Assembly (NCBI GenBank): GCA_018819265.1
Contig: JAHJQI010000095.1
Coordinates: 1 to 56,294 of the forward strand
Direction: 5' to 3'
Source: Alphaproteobacteria bacterium
Lineage (GTDB): Bacteria > Pseudomonadota > Alphaproteobacteria > Rhizobiales > Hyphomicrobiaceae
Length of the DNA: 56,294 bases
Shown here piece by piece: positions 1-9,003 of this stretch (position 1 is the first letter of the stretch; each line of letters begins with the position of its first letter). Under the pieces are notes generated by a model, which made no database searches, was not told where the DNA came from, and saw only the letters and a list, made by a program, of their open reading frames with translations. The position numbers were made by a program, and so were the translations under genes.

Positions 1-221
1 CTTAGTTGACTCAAACCTCGCCGCACCATCGGTCAACTAAGGCGCGACGCCTCACTAGTGGCCCGTCGCGCCAAAATCGCATCATAACCGCAACCTCGTC
101 CGATTTTGGCGCGACATCAGGGCCACTAGCAACATCAATGGCTTAGTGAGGCGTTTATCGCGCCTTAGTTGACTCAAACCTCGCCGCACCATCGGTCAAC
201 TAAGGCGCGACGCCTCACTAG
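1..221. repeat. Nested palindromes with a 58-bp perfect direct repeat
   Basis: Positions 1-58 and 164-221 are identical. Each copy contains a hairpin with arms TTAGTTGAC and GTCAACTAA, followed by GGCGCGACGCCTCACTAG. Between the copies, 55-79 pairs with 101-129 (arms CTAGTGGCC and GGCCACTAG, with CGCCAAAATCG and CGATTTTGGCG inside). The GGCGCGA-CGCCTCACTA segment is matched in inverted form at 142-164. The block lies just past the stop codon of hslO and may end its transcript, although no T-run was seen. It looks like a REP/BIME-type element, possibly the edge of a longer array outside the window. Confidence 0.85.
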
Positions 222-243
222 GAGTGGTCGCGTGAAAGTCAGC

Positions 244-1245
244 CTATGCATCGAACTCATCTGGTTCATAGCGGTATTTTTCGTTGCAAAATTCGCATGT
301 TACCGTGATCGCGCCGTCGTCTTCGCGAAGGTCGTCGAGCCCCGTTGCGGCAAATTGCGTCAAGAAGCCCGTGACGCGTTCCCGCGAACAACGGCAGTGG
401 TCGCGTAGTGGAGAAGCCTCCTGCACGCGCACACCTTCTTCGTGAAACAGCCGGTAGAGCAGCCGTTCCGGTGAAAGGCCGGGGTCGATCAATTCGTGGT
501 CTTCGACGGTTGCCGCGAGGATCTCGGTGCGCAGCCAGTCGTCGTCGTCTTCGCCGCTGAGGGGTAACGGTTCGCCTTCGATCTCGCCAGATCGGGAGCC
601 GCCGGCATGGGCGATATGCTGGAGCAGCAGGCCACCTGCGCGCCAGCTCCATTTGTCCCCGGAGGCGCCCGGCTCGCCGGGTTGATAGACCCGCGCGACA
701 GCAAGGCGGAGGAACGTCGGCAGCTGCTCGGACTGGCGGAAGTAGGTCAACGCGGCACTTGAGAGGGTCTCGTTGTCGATCGCGACAATGCCCTGGTAGC
801 GTTCCATGTCGCCGCCGGGATCGATGGTCATGGCAAGATGGCCGGAACCGAGCACGGCTGCGGTGTCACCAGGATCAGCAGCGGCGGTCTGCGGAATCCG
901 GGCCGCGTCGAAGCTGGCGTAGCCGCGCAGATGGCCGGGCGTGTCGTAGTTCGCAACGAGCAGGTCAATTGCGCCGTCGGTCTTGGTCTGCAGGATAAGA
1001 CGACCTTCGAATTTCAAGGCGCTGCCGAGGAGCGACGTCAGGGCCAAGGCCTGGCCGAGCACCTCGCCGACGGCCTCGGGATAATCGTGGCGGGAGAGGA
1101 TGTGGTCGAGGCTGGGTCCCAGGCGGACGATGCGGCCGGAAATATTGGAGCGAACAGTCTGAAAAGGAATGACGATATCGTCGCCCTGGTGAGCCGGCCC
1201 GCCGCCGTTGCCTTGGCTGTTGTCGTTTTCCGATGCGTCAGCCAC
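244..1245 (-). CDS. hslO: Hsp33 redox-regulated molecular chaperone
   Basis: This is the 333-residue Hsp33 chaperone, a cytoplasmic holdase switched on by oxidation of a C-terminal zinc centre. The four zinc-binding cysteines are visible as CRC near residue 285 and CEFC near residue 319, giving the CxC...CxxC pattern of the family. Residues from about 27 (the IPFQTV region) form the N-terminal chaperone domain. The length is slightly above the usual 290-300, because of a short low-complexity N-terminus rich in Asp, Asn and Gly; a later start is possible. It is the last gene of an apparent argD-argF-hslO unit, with 43 bp separating it from argF, an arrangement I recall from other alphaproteobacteria. 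Confidence 0.95.
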   Translation of the reverse strand: MADASENDNSQGNGGGPAHQGDDIVIPFQTVRSNISGRIVRLGPSLDHILSRHDYPEAVGEVLGQALALTSLLGSALKFEGRLILQTKTDGAIDLLVANYDTPGHLRGYASFDAARIPQTAAADPGDTAAVLGSGHLAMTIDPGGDMERYQGIVAIDNETLSSAALTYFRQSEQLPTFLRLAVARVYQPGEPGASGDKWSWRAGGLLLQHIAHAGGSRSGEIEGEPLPLSGEDDDDWLRTEILAATVEDHELIDPGLSPERLLYRLFHEEGVRVQEASPLRDHCRCSRERVTGFLTQFAATGLDDLREDDGAITVTCEFCNEKYRYEPDEFDA

Positions 1246-1288
1246 GTGAACGCGTGCTCCTCAACTCATTAAGCGGCTTCAGTTCGCT

Positions 1289-2218
1289 TCACGCGCCCAG
1301 GCACCATGCCAGAATCGCCTTCTGGGCGTGCAAGCGGTTCTCGGCTTCGTCGAAGACCACAGACTGAGGTCCCTCGAGGACCTGCTCGGTGACCTCGTTG
1401 CCGCGATAGGCGGGCAAGCAGTGCATGAAGATCGCATCCGTGCCGGCCTTCTTCATCAGTGCGTCAGTCACGGCGTAGGGTTTGAGCAGCTTCTTGCGGC
1501 GCTCGGCATCCTTGTCGCCCATGGACACCCAGGTGTCGGTAACGACGCAATCGGCGCCGAGCACGGCTTCCTGTGCGTTGTCGGTGATGAGCAGGCGGCC
1601 CTTGTTCTTCTGGACCCATTTTTCGATTGCCGCGTCGGGGCGTAGCGAATTCGGGCAGCCGATGCGCAATTCGAAGCCGAACTGCACGGCGGCATGCATC
1701 CATGACGCGGCGACATTGTTGCCATCGCCGACCCAGGCGATCGAGTGGCCGGCAATCGGTCCCTTCGCCTCTTCGAAGGTCATGATGTCGGCAATGATCT
1801 GGCAGGGATGGCTACGGTCGGTCAATCCGTTGATGATCGGGATCGTCGCGTGCCTGGCGAGCTCGTTCAGCGTGTCGTGGCCGTTGGCGCGGATCATGAT
1901 GGCGTCGACGTAGCGCGACAGGACGCGCGCGGTATCGGCAATCGACTCGCCGCGGCCGATCTGCAGGTCGGTATGGTTGAGCATGATGGTCTGGCCGCCG
2001 AGCTGGCGCATGGCCACGTCAAAGGAAACGCGTGTGCGCGTCGACGGCTTCTCGAAGATCATGACGAGCACGGCGTCGGCGATGTCCTTCGGCAGCATCT
2101 TGGCCGGCACGCGCTTTCCAGCCCGCTTCATGGCATGCGCGGCATCGACGATCGAACGCAGGGTTGCGGCGTCAAGAACGTCGAGATCGAGAAAATGGCG
2201 GGGGGAGGCAGTGGGCAA
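1289..2218 (-). CDS. argF: Ornithine carbamoyltransferase
   Basis: Catalyses carbamoyl phosphate plus ornithine to citrulline in arginine biosynthesis, in the cytoplasm. The carbamoyl-phosphate loop STRTR is at residues 59-63, followed by the family segment around GGQTIML. The ornithine-binding HCLPAYRG motif lies near the C-terminus. At 309 residues it matches normal ArgF length and is intact. It sits 27 bp downstream of argD and 43 bp upstream of hslO on the same strand, so one transcript is likely. The start ATG at 2218 gives an N-terminus that fits the family. Confidence 0.96.
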   Translation of the reverse strand: MPTASPRHFLDLDVLDAATLRSIVDAAHAMKRAGKRVPAKMLPKDIADAVLVMIFEKPSTRTRVSFDVAMRQLGGQTIMLNHTDLQIGRGESIADTARVLSRYVDAIMIRANGHDTLNELARHATIPIINGLTDRSHPCQIIADIMTFEEAKGPIAGHSIAWVGDGNNVAASWMHAAVQFGFELRIGCPNSLRPDAAIEKWVQKNKGRLLITDNAQEAVLGADCVVTDTWVSMGDKDAERRKKLLKPYAVTDALMKKAGTDAIFMHCLPAYRGNEVTEQVLEGPQSVVFDEAENRLHAQKAILAWCLGA

Positions 2219-2245
2219 CCCGCGGCTCCATAACTTGTCTTGGGT

Positions 2246-3484
2246 TCAGGTTGAGGTGCGGCGCACGCCGGCAAGAGCGCGCTTCAACCGCGAGAGACCC
2301 TCGGCGATCTCTTCCTGCGAGACGATGAGGGGAGGCAGAATTCGAACGACGTTGTCGCTGGCCCCGACCACAAGAAGGTTTTCGGCGAGGCTTGCGGAGA
2401 CGACGGCGGCCGGCTTGACGTGGTCGCGAAGTTTGAAGCCGGTCAGCAGCCCGGCAACGCGGACTTCGGCGACGAGGTCGGAATATTCGTCCTCGATCTC
2501 GGCGAGCCCCTGGCGCAGGCGGCCGGACTTGCGCGCGACCTCTTCCAGGAATCCGTCTGCGAGAACGACATCGAGCACCGCGTTGGCGACCGCCATGGCG
2601 AGGGGGTTGCCGCCGAAGGTCGAGCCGTGGGTGCCGGCAACCATGCCCGATGCGGCGTCTTCCGTCGCCAGGATCGCGCCAAGCGGAAAGCCGCCGCCGA
2701 TGCCTTTGGCAACCGCCATCAGGTCGGGCACGATGCCGGCCTGCTCGTGAGCGAAGAACGTGCCGGTGCGGCCGACGCCGGTCTGAACCTCGTCGAGGAT
2801 GAGAAGCAGGCCGTGCTTGTCGCAAAGTTCGCGAAGGCCGGCGAGGCATTGTGGCGGCAAGATGCGGACGCCGCCTTCGCCCTGCACCGGCTCGATCATG
2901 ATCGCGGCGGTCTCTTCGGTGATGGCCGCTTCGATTGCTTCGTGATCGGCGAAGGCAACGTGATCGAAGCCGCCGGCCGGTTCGCCGAAGCCTTCGAGGT
3001 ACTGCGGGTTGCCGGCAGCCGACAGCGCCGTCAGCGTGCGACCGTGAAAGGCGCCGTGGAAAGTAATGATGCGCCAGCGCTCTGGATTGCCCTTCGTGAA
3101 GTGATAGCGGCGGGCCGCCTTGATGGCGCCCTCGCAGGCTTCCGCCCCGGAATTACAGAAGAAAACCTTGTCGGCGAACGTCGACTGGCACAGGCGGTCT
3201 GCCAAGCGCTCCTGGCCGGCGACCCGGTAGAGGTTCGAGGTGTGCCAAAGTTTTCCGGCCTGTTCGGTCAGGGCCGATACAAGGTGAGGATGAGCGTGGC
3301 CGAGCGCATTGACGGCGACGCCCGAGCCGAAGTCGAGGTAGCGGTCGCCATTGACGGTCGTCAGCCAGCAGCCTGCGCCGCGCTCGAAGACGATATTCTG
3401 GCGCGCGTATGTGGCCATGACGGCGTGGGATGGGCCGCCCGCCGGGGATGCTGCCGGTGCGGATGCCGCGTTCGGTTCAGCCAT
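2246..3484 (-). CDS. argD: Acetylornithine aminotransferase (class III PLP)
   Basis: A 412-residue class III PLP aminotransferase that converts N-acetylglutamate semialdehyde to N-acetylornithine in arginine synthesis; many homologues also act on succinyldiaminopimelate. The PLP lysine is K260 in [13 protein letters not shown], and the cofactor-binding Asp is D231 in [11 protein letters not shown]. An alanine- and proline-rich stretch of about 22 residues precedes the conserved domain, so the ATG at residue 23 (position 3418) is an alternative start. It heads the argD-argF-hslO unit. Pairing with argF supports the arginine assignment over other class III aminotransferases such as GabT. Confidence 0.95.
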   Translation of the reverse strand: MAEPNAASAPAASPAGGPSHAVMATYARQNIVFERGAGCWLTTVNGDRYLDFGSGVAVNALGHAHPHLVSALTEQAGKLWHTSNLYRVAGQERLADRLCQSTFADKVFFCNSGAEACEGAIKAARRYHFTKGNPERWRIITFHGAFHGRTLTALSAAGNPQYLEGFGEPAGGFDHVAFADHEAIEAAITEETAAIMIEPVQGEGGVRILPPQCLAGLRELCDKHGLLLILDEVQTGVGRTGTFFAHEQAGIVPDLMAVAKGIGGGFPLGAILATEDAASGMVAGTHGSTFGGNPLAMAVANAVLDVVLADGFLEEVARKSGRLRQGLAEIEDEYSDLVAEVRVAGLLTGFKLRDHVKPAAVVSASLAENLLVVGASDNVVRILPPLIVSQEEIAEGLSRLKRALAGVRRTST

Positions 3485-3511
3485 CGGAAACGTTCCAGTA
3501 GATCCGAAATC

Positions 3512-3536
3512 AAAAAGGCCGCCATTGCGGGCGGCC
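3512..3536 (-). terminator. Intrinsic terminator-like hairpin in the argD leader region
   Basis: On the minus strand GGCCGCC pairs with GGCGGCC across a short loop and is followed directly by five T. It lies 28 bases upstream of the argD start, and no recognised minus-strand gene lies upstream before gcrA. It therefore either attenuates the argD transcript or ends a short unannotated RNA. Confidence 0.6.
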
Positions 3537-4018
3537 AGTCAGGGAATAATGTGAATAGGCGGGGCGCGGCAAACTGTCAACGGCAGATCGGCAGCCTCTG
3601 CAACCCCGAGGAAACCTGAATACATGCCGGTCCACCCCCGCGACCGAATGATCTGTGGACCGAATCGCGTCTGTGGCGAGGTGGCCACAAGAATTGTCAA
3701 CTCCCGGTAAACGTTTCGGTTGGCCTTGCGGTGGATGAGTCCGGCGTAGTATTTTGATCATGGTCTGGCACGACATGTTGTATCTTGTCGTCAGTTTCCG
3801 CTTATCTCGGAGCCAGCACGCGTCGGCCGATGTGTCTTCCGGCCCGTATTGTTCGCGTGAGTTTCGTTCAGCGTCCATCAGTGAAGTTCAGCAACCGATC
3901 GTCATCGGCCGAGCCCGTTTGAGCGCGCCTAGTCAGGCTGCGTCTCGATGCGAAAGCTCCTGTGTCGTCACGGTCGCCAGTAGGCTCGTGCTCCCCATCC
4001 CGGACGCGAAGCTATTGT
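3537..4018. other. Intergenic region between argD and gcrA
   Basis: About 480 bases between divergent genes, expected to hold the promoters of argD-argF-hslO and of gcrA. Open frames here, such as a minus-strand one over 3510-3878, show no recognisable protein features. No tRNA or riboswitch was recognised. Confidence 0.5.
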
Positions 4019-4023
4019 GATTC
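4019..4023. promoter_or_regulatory. GANTC (CcrM methylation) site upstream of gcrA
   Basis: GATTC lies 17 bases before the gcrA ATG. In Caulobacter, GANTC methylation state and GcrA itself are linked in cell-cycle control of transcription. A single site is weak evidence because GANTC occurs by chance. The ribosome binding site AAGGAG at 4027-4032 follows it. Confidence 0.4.
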
Positions 4024-4040
4024 TGTAAGGAGCGATAAGC

Positions 4041-4613
4041 ATGTCCTGGACCGACGAGAGAGTGGAGCTGTTGAAAAAGCTCTGGTCCGAGGGTTTGAGC
4101 GCCAGCCAAATTGCCGGAAAACTCGGCAGTGTCACGCGCAATGCGGTGATCGGCAAGGTGCACCGGCTCGGGCTTTCGGGCCGCGCCACGACGAGCCGTG
4201 TGAAATCGCACCGGCCGCGCAAGCGCATCGCCACGAACGCGGTGAAGCGGACGGCGCGGGCACGCTTTCCGACGAACGGCAACCCGACGGTCCGCGAACT
4301 CTACGCCACCGGTGAACCCTATGTGGCTCCCATCGAGGAGATGGACATCCCGGAAGCGCAGCGCAAATCGGTCGAGACGCTGGAAACGTGCAGCTGCCGC
4401 TGGCCGGTCGGCGATCCGCAGAACCAGGACTTCTACTTCTGCGGCGGCAAGGCGGTTCCGGGCCTGCCGTACTGCGAGCATCACGCGCGCCGCGCCTTCC
4501 AGGCACCGGCACCGAAGCGGCGCGAACGGGAGAATGCGGAAGTCGTGCGCGCGGCGATGGCCCGCGTCGAAGGGGAAAGAAGAACACCGGTCAGCGAGCC
4601 GTCGGACGCGTAA
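4041..4613 (+). CDS. gcrA: GcrA cell cycle regulator
   Basis: A 190-residue GcrA, an alphaproteobacterial transcription factor that binds RNA polymerase sigma70 and GANTC-methylated promoters to run S-phase genes. The opening MSWTDERVELLKKLW, then GLSASQIAGKLG and NAVIGKVHRLGL, is the diagnostic N-terminal helix-turn-helix. The middle is basic (KSHRPRKR). Three Cys and the PYCEHH segment mark the conserved C-terminal part, near residues 118-150. The start is fixed by AAGGAG eight bases upstream. It is slightly longer than the Caulobacter protein as I remember it. It is monocistronic, with a terminator about 60 bases downstream. Confidence 0.97.
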   Translation: MSWTDERVELLKKLWSEGLSASQIAGKLGSVTRNAVIGKVHRLGLSGRATTSRVKSHRPRKRIATNAVKRTARARFPTNGNPTVRELYATGEPYVAPIEEMDIPEAQRKSVETLETCSCRWPVGDPQNQDFYFCGGKAVPGLPYCEHHARRAFQAPAPKRRERENAEVVRAAMARVEGERRTPVSEPSDA

Positions 4614-4676
4614 GGCGCCGCGGGTTTGCGAACCGGCAAGAGAGCGCCAGCGCGCAAGCGCTCGGCAGCGGGGGGA

Positions 4677-4712
4677 AGACCGGACGCGGGAAGCCGCATC
4701 CGGTCTTTTTTT
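4677..4712 (+). terminator. Rho-independent terminator of gcrA
   Basis: AGACCGGACGCGG pairs with CCGCATCCGGTCT (one mismatch) across a four-base loop and is followed by a run of seven T. Confidence 0.9.
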
Positions 4713-4891
4713 GGCTCATGCGCCGAAAGTGGCGCTCCGCATGGGCGCGGCTTGCCGTGGGTCGCCTTGCTCTCCGAGCCTGCGGCTCGAAGGGAAGGCG
4801 GATCGGATGCGCATCGCTCTCAAGCTTGGTCCACACTTCCCAAGGTCGTGTGGAACCGGTCGCGACAACCGCCACACGACAATTCTAATTA

Positions 4892-5845
4892 CGTCATCCC
4901 CGCGACGGCGGGGATCCGTCCAAGCCTCAAGAAGCGAGCGCAGCTAATTGCGTCATCCCCGCCCCCAATCGCGTCATCCCCGCGAAGGCGGGGATCTGTC
5001 CAAGCTTCAAGAAGCGAACGCAGCTTCCATTGTTGACCAGTCGATTCGGCTTCCGAACTTGAGCGGATCACCGGTTCCCAGGCGGCAACGGTTGCGACTG
5101 CCAAATCCTCGGATGGGTCCCCGCCTGCGCGGGGATGACGGTGGTGGTGTGGAGGCAATGTAGGGCGGATTAGGTTCCCCCAATCGCGTCATCCCCGCCC
5201 CCAATTACGTCATCCCCGCGACGGCGGGGATCTGCCCAAGCCTCAAGAAGCGAACGCAGCTAATTACGTCATCCCCGCGAAGGCGGGGATCCGTCCAAGC
5301 CTCAAGAAGCGAACGCAGCTTCCGTTATTGACCAGCCGATCCGGCTTCCGAAATTGAGCGGATCACCGGTTCCCAGGCGGCAACGGTTGCGGCTGCCAAA
5401 ACCTCGGATGGGTCCCCGCCTTCGCGGGGATGACGGTGGTGGTGTGGCGGCAATGCAGGGCGGATTAGGTTCCCCCAATCGCGTCATCCCCGCCCCCAAT
5501 TGCGTCATCCCCGCGACGGCGGGGATCTGTCCAAGCCTCAAGAAGCGAACGCAGCTAATTACGTCATCCCCGCCCCCAATTGCGTCATCCCCGCGAAGGC
5601 GGGGATCCGTCCAAGCCTCAAGAAGCGAACGCAGCTAATTACGTCATCCCCGCGACGGCGGGGATCTGTCCAAGCTTCAAGAAGCGAACGCGGCTTCCAT
5701 TGTTGACCAGCCGATCCGGCTTCCGAACTTGAGCGGATCACCGGTTCGCAAGCGGCAACGGTTGCGACTGCCAAAACCTCGGATGAGTCCCCGCCTTCGC
5801 GGGGATGACGGTGGTGGTATGGCGGCAATGCAGAGCGGATTAGCC
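4892..5845. repeat. Dispersed palindromic repeat cluster with three long copies
   Basis: The palindrome CGTCATCCCCGCG(A)AGGCGGGGATC and close variants recur here about every 35-120 bases. Each is followed by a conserved spacer beginning TCCAAGC(C/T)TCAAGAAGCG. A longer unit, from CGTCATCCCCGCG through a TTGACCAG core to GGGGATGACGGTGGTGGT, is present three times, starting near 4972, 5267 and 5642. The copies differ by scattered substitutions, so they are not very recent duplicates. No open frame in the block has convincing coding character. This is a REP-like family, not a CRISPR: unit lengths are irregular and spacers repeat. Confidence 0.9.
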
Positions 5846-5923
5846 GAAGCCAACACCGGCTTGCCGGATGTTGAGCAAAGAAGGCGTAATCCGCCGTTTG
5901 ACGGTTCGGTTGGTGGCATTGGT

Positions 5924-5951
5924 GGCGGGTTACGCTTCGCTTAAACCCGCC
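5924..5951. repeat. GGCGGGTT palindrome (REP-like)
   Basis: GGCGGGT at 5924-5930 faces ACCCGCC at 5945-5951, with an inner TACGCTTCGCTTA segment and a GCCCTAC tail. It resembles short dispersed palindromes common in proteobacterial intergenic DNA and is a different family from the CGTCATCCC units. Confidence 0.6.
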
Positions 5952-6007
5952 CTACAGGTTTCCGTTTTTATTCAGTCTACTTGCTGAGGTTGTGCGTCAT
6001 ACACCAC

Positions 6008-6097
6008 CGTCATTCCCGCGGAGGCGGGAACCCAAGCATGTCCGAAATGGAACTCCAAGAGCAGCGTGCTTGGGTCCGCACCTTCGTGGGGATGACG
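6008..6097. repeat. Isolated CGTCATTCCCGCG inverted-repeat element
   Basis: A 90-bp element begins CGTCATTCCCGCG and ends GGGGATGACG, with ACCCAAGCA near the left end matched by TGCTTGGGT toward the right. It is a long imperfect palindrome of the same family as the 4.9-5.8 kb cluster. It lies about 80 bases past the stop codon of the kinase gene. Confidence 0.7.
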
Positions 6098-6176
6098 CGG
6101 TGGGGGCGGTGGCCCTTGTGCGTGTCGCGGCGGTGCTACTGGGTTCCATCCGCCTTAGAGACTTTTAGTTCTGCCA

Positions 6177-8774
6177 TTATTCAAACGCACCCGTCGCCCA
6201 AATGCGCACTTTGCCATCGGCGCCGGAGGTGGCGAAGGTGCGGCCGTCAGGCGAGAAGGCGAGCGAACTGACTGCTCCGGCGTGATCGGGGAGCGTCCTG
6301 ATCGTGCGCCACCTATTGGTTTCGCGAATGCGCACGGTGCCGTCCTTGCTTGCTGAGACGAGACGTTCGCCGTCGGGTGAAAAAGCGAGCGCGGTGACTT
6401 CGCCGTCATGGTCTTTCAGGCGGCGCAGGCGCGAACGCGAATTCGTCCGGTAGATGGCGATGCTGCCACTCAGCGTGCCGGACGCGATCAGGCTGTCGTC
6501 GGGCGAAAAGCCGACCGAGGTAACGAAGTCGCCTTGCTCGCGGTAGCTGCGCACTTCGTCGAGCGTGTTGAGGTTCCAGATCCGCACCTGCTTGTCGGCG
6601 CCGCCGGACGCAAACAGGTTGCCGTCGTTCGACAGCGCCACCGCCTGGACGGAATTTTCGTGACCGTTGAAGACGTGGATCGGCGCGTCGGGCTTGCGGA
6701 TTTCCCACAGGCTTACCGTCCAGTCGTGGCTGGCGACGGCGAGGCGGCCAGAGCGCGTGAAGGCGAGCGACCAGACGGCGGCTTCGTTGCGGCGCAGATC
6801 GGCGATCTTGGTGCCGGCCTCGAGATCCCACACCGACGTCGTGCCGTCCTGATGGCCGGTCGCCGCGTAGCGTTTGTGAATGCTAAGCGTAGTTGGAGCA
6901 CCGTGGTCGAGGTTGATGATGCGCACGGCGTCATAACTCGCCGTCGACCATACGCGCAGCGTAGCGTCCGAACCGGCGGTGACGATTTCCTTGCCGTCGT
7001 CCGCAAAACCGATCGCAGTAACGGGTGAGTCGTGGGCTGCGATTGTGGCGACACGCGGATCAGGGCGAGGCTGTGCGGGCGGCGCAAGCGGCGGCGAGGC
7101 TGGCTCTTCGATCGACGCAGTCGTGCTGGGGGCCGGGCGTGGCTTCTCCGCTCCAGTTTTGCGCGGTTCCACCGCGACGTTCCCCGGCGGCGAAAACCTG
7201 GCGATGAATTCGTTCAGGGCTGTCATATCGACGGCTGGAAGCTTGTTGCGATAGGTAAAGAGCGCCATCGCGACGAGGGCGACGACGGCAAGCTTCATGA
7301 CATTGGAGACGAAGCGGGCGCTGCGGCGCGCGAAGCTATCGCCCGGGGGAAGCGGCGGCTTGCGCCGCTGGTCGAGAACCGCCGGCAGCGGCATCGCGGG
7401 CTGCGGCTCGGCGCGGGCTGCTTTTCGTGCGCCTTTCGATCCGGACGGCCGCGGGTCGGACTTCGCCTCGTCGTTGGCGCGCTGCTGCGGCGGCGGGGAA
7501 GGATCGGGTATGCGCCGCCTGGGAAACAGCGGCGTCGGCATCGGCGCTTCGATGCGAACGGTGGCCGGCATCGGCGCGGGATTTGCGTCTGGCGGCGGCG
7601 GGGCGGGTTCGGCTTCGGGAGCACGCTTCGCGTCAGGGTTGGTCTTGACGTCAGCATCGCCGGCGGCTTGCCCGCGAAGAGCGGCAGCCAGCGGCCGGTG
7701 GGCCGGTTTCTTGAGCCGGTCGACAAAGTCGAGCATGCCGCCGCGGCGGCCCGGCGCATCGGGCGGGGGCGGGATATCGGTCAATTGGCGTGTCGGGGCA
7801 GGATCGGCGGGATCGGCGGAATCGTGCGGATCGGGTTCGAGGTGATCGGCCTGCGGCTCCGGCTTGGCGCGTCCCGTCAGCCAGCTCTTGCGAGGCTGAT
7901 CGGGGCCGAGGAGTTCGCCGCGCCAAGCGGCAACCGACTGCGGCCGGGAGCCGATATCGACGGCAAGGGCTGCATCGATGGCGCGCAGGAACCGCTTGCG
8001 GTAGGCGCCCATCGCCAGTTCCGCGACGGGCCGGTATTCGTCCTTGGTGACGCGAAGCACCGCGTCAGGCGGGCGCTTCTTGGTGACGGCGAAATAAAGC
8101 GTTGCGCCGAGCGCGTAGATGTCGGTCCAGGGGCCCTGACGGCTGTTCTTCTCGGCGTATTGCTCATACGGGCTGTAGCCCGGCTTGACGAGGGCGGAAA
8201 TGGTCTTGGAATTGCGCGCGACTTCACCGCGCGCTGAGCCGAAGTCGATGAGGACGGGCTGTCCATCCTTGCGGATGATGACGTTGTCGGGGGCAATGTC
8301 GCGGTGCAGGAATTCTGCGGCGTGGATGACTTCGAGGGCGTCGAGCATCGGGGCGACGACGCGGTCGAGGTCGGCCTGGCGCGGCACCCGGCCGAGGTTT
8401 TTCAGCCAGCTCTTGAGGCTTTGTCCCTCTTCATAATGAAGCACCATGTAGGCGGTGTTGTTGGCGCGGAAATAGCGATGGACGCCGACGATATTCGGGT
8501 GATGGAAACGCGCCAGCGTCTGAGCCTCGGCGACGAAGCGCTCCAACCCCCAGCCATAGTCGCCAGCACTTTCCTGCGAGCGGGGCACGGCTTCAAGGCC
8601 GTCCTTGCGGGCGGCGAAGTCGCTTGGGAAATATTCCTTGATGGTCACGGGGCGGCCGAGCGCGATCTCGCGGGCCAGGTAGGTGATGCCAAACCCGCCC
8701 GCGCCAAGAACCCGTTCGACGGTGTAGTCGCCGACCAGATGAGTGCCCTCGGCAAGCGCTATGATGTTGGTCAT
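6177..8774 (-). CDS. Transmembrane Ser/Thr protein kinase with C-terminal WD40 propeller
   Basis: An 865-residue Hanks-type kinase. Residues about 17-280 hold the glycine loop GAGGFG, the ATP lysine K46 (in TIKEYFP), E83, the catalytic loop HRDIAPDN (D159, N164) and DFG (D177). The usual catalytic-loop lysine is alanine. A proline- and alanine-rich linker (about 330-480) precedes one membrane segment near 490-510. Residues about 575-865 form seven WD40 repeats, a complete propeller expected on the far side of the membrane. A longer frame reaches 8918, but the start at 8774 is preferred because GGGGAAG lies just upstream and the kinase fold begins soon after. It is divergent from the FHA gene at 9004, and the FHA and PP2C genes nearby suggest one phospho-signalling unit. 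Confidence 0.93.
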   Translation of the reverse strand: MTNIIALAEGTHLVGDYTVERVLGAGGFGITYLAREIALGRPVTIKEYFPSDFAARKDGLEAVPRSQESAGDYGWGLERFVAEAQTLARFHHPNIVGVHRYFRANNTAYMVLHYEEGQSLKSWLKNLGRVPRQADLDRVVAPMLDALEVIHAAEFLHRDIAPDNVIIRKDGQPVLIDFGSARGEVARNSKTISALVKPGYSPYEQYAEKNSRQGPWTDIYALGATLYFAVTKKRPPDAVLRVTKDEYRPVAELAMGAYRKRFLRAIDAALAVDIGSRPQSVAAWRGELLGPDQPRKSWLTGRAKPEPQADHLEPDPHDSADPADPAPTRQLTDIPPPPDAPGRRGGMLDFVDRLKKPAHRPLAAALRGQAAGDADVKTNPDAKRAPEAEPAPPPPDANPAPMPATVRIEAPMPTPLFPRRRIPDPSPPPQQRANDEAKSDPRPSGSKGARKAARAEPQPAMPLPAVLDQRRKPPLPPGDSFARRSARFVSNVMKLAVVALVAMALFTYRNKLPAVDMTALNEFIARFSPPGNVAVEPRKTGAEKPRPAPSTTASIEEPASPPLAPPAQPRPDPRVATIAAHDSPVTAIGFADDGKEIVTAGSDATLRVWSTASYDAVRIINLDHGAPTTLSIHKRYAATGHQDGTTSVWDLEAGTKIADLRRNEAAVWSLAFTRSGRLAVASHDWTVSLWEIRKPDAPIHVFNGHENSVQAVALSNDGNLFASGGADKQVRIWNLNTLDEVRSYREQGDFVTSVGFSPDDSLIASGTLSGSIAIYRTNSRSRLRRLKDHDGEVTALAFSPDGERLVSASKDGTVRIRETNRWRTIRTLPDHAGAVSSLAFSPDGRTFATSGADGKVRIWATGAFE

Positions 8775-9003
8775 CTTCCCCGGTCCGTGGCTTCGCCGGC
8801 GATCCCTGCTGCAATTGAAAGCGGGATATTTGCGAAGCGGTTTGGCATGCTCCTTTGTGATGCCACTTTTGCAGCATGAATGTGGCGTTTGAGGGTGTGT
8901 TCGCCTCGATTGTTGCAAAACGCCGTCAGGCCGTTGTGGATGCTACAGGATCGGTGCACTCGCGCCAAACCCGCAGCCGGCCTATCCGGAGGACCGTGAA
9001 CCG

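Noticed and set aside
3510..3878. A 122-residue minus-strand frame upstream of argD
   Set aside because: Its end runs through the terminator hairpin and the composition is not protein-like.
4892..5845. Regular repeats resembling a CRISPR array
   Set aside because: Unit spacing is irregular (about 35-120 bases), the intervening sequences are themselves repeated, and no cas genes are present.
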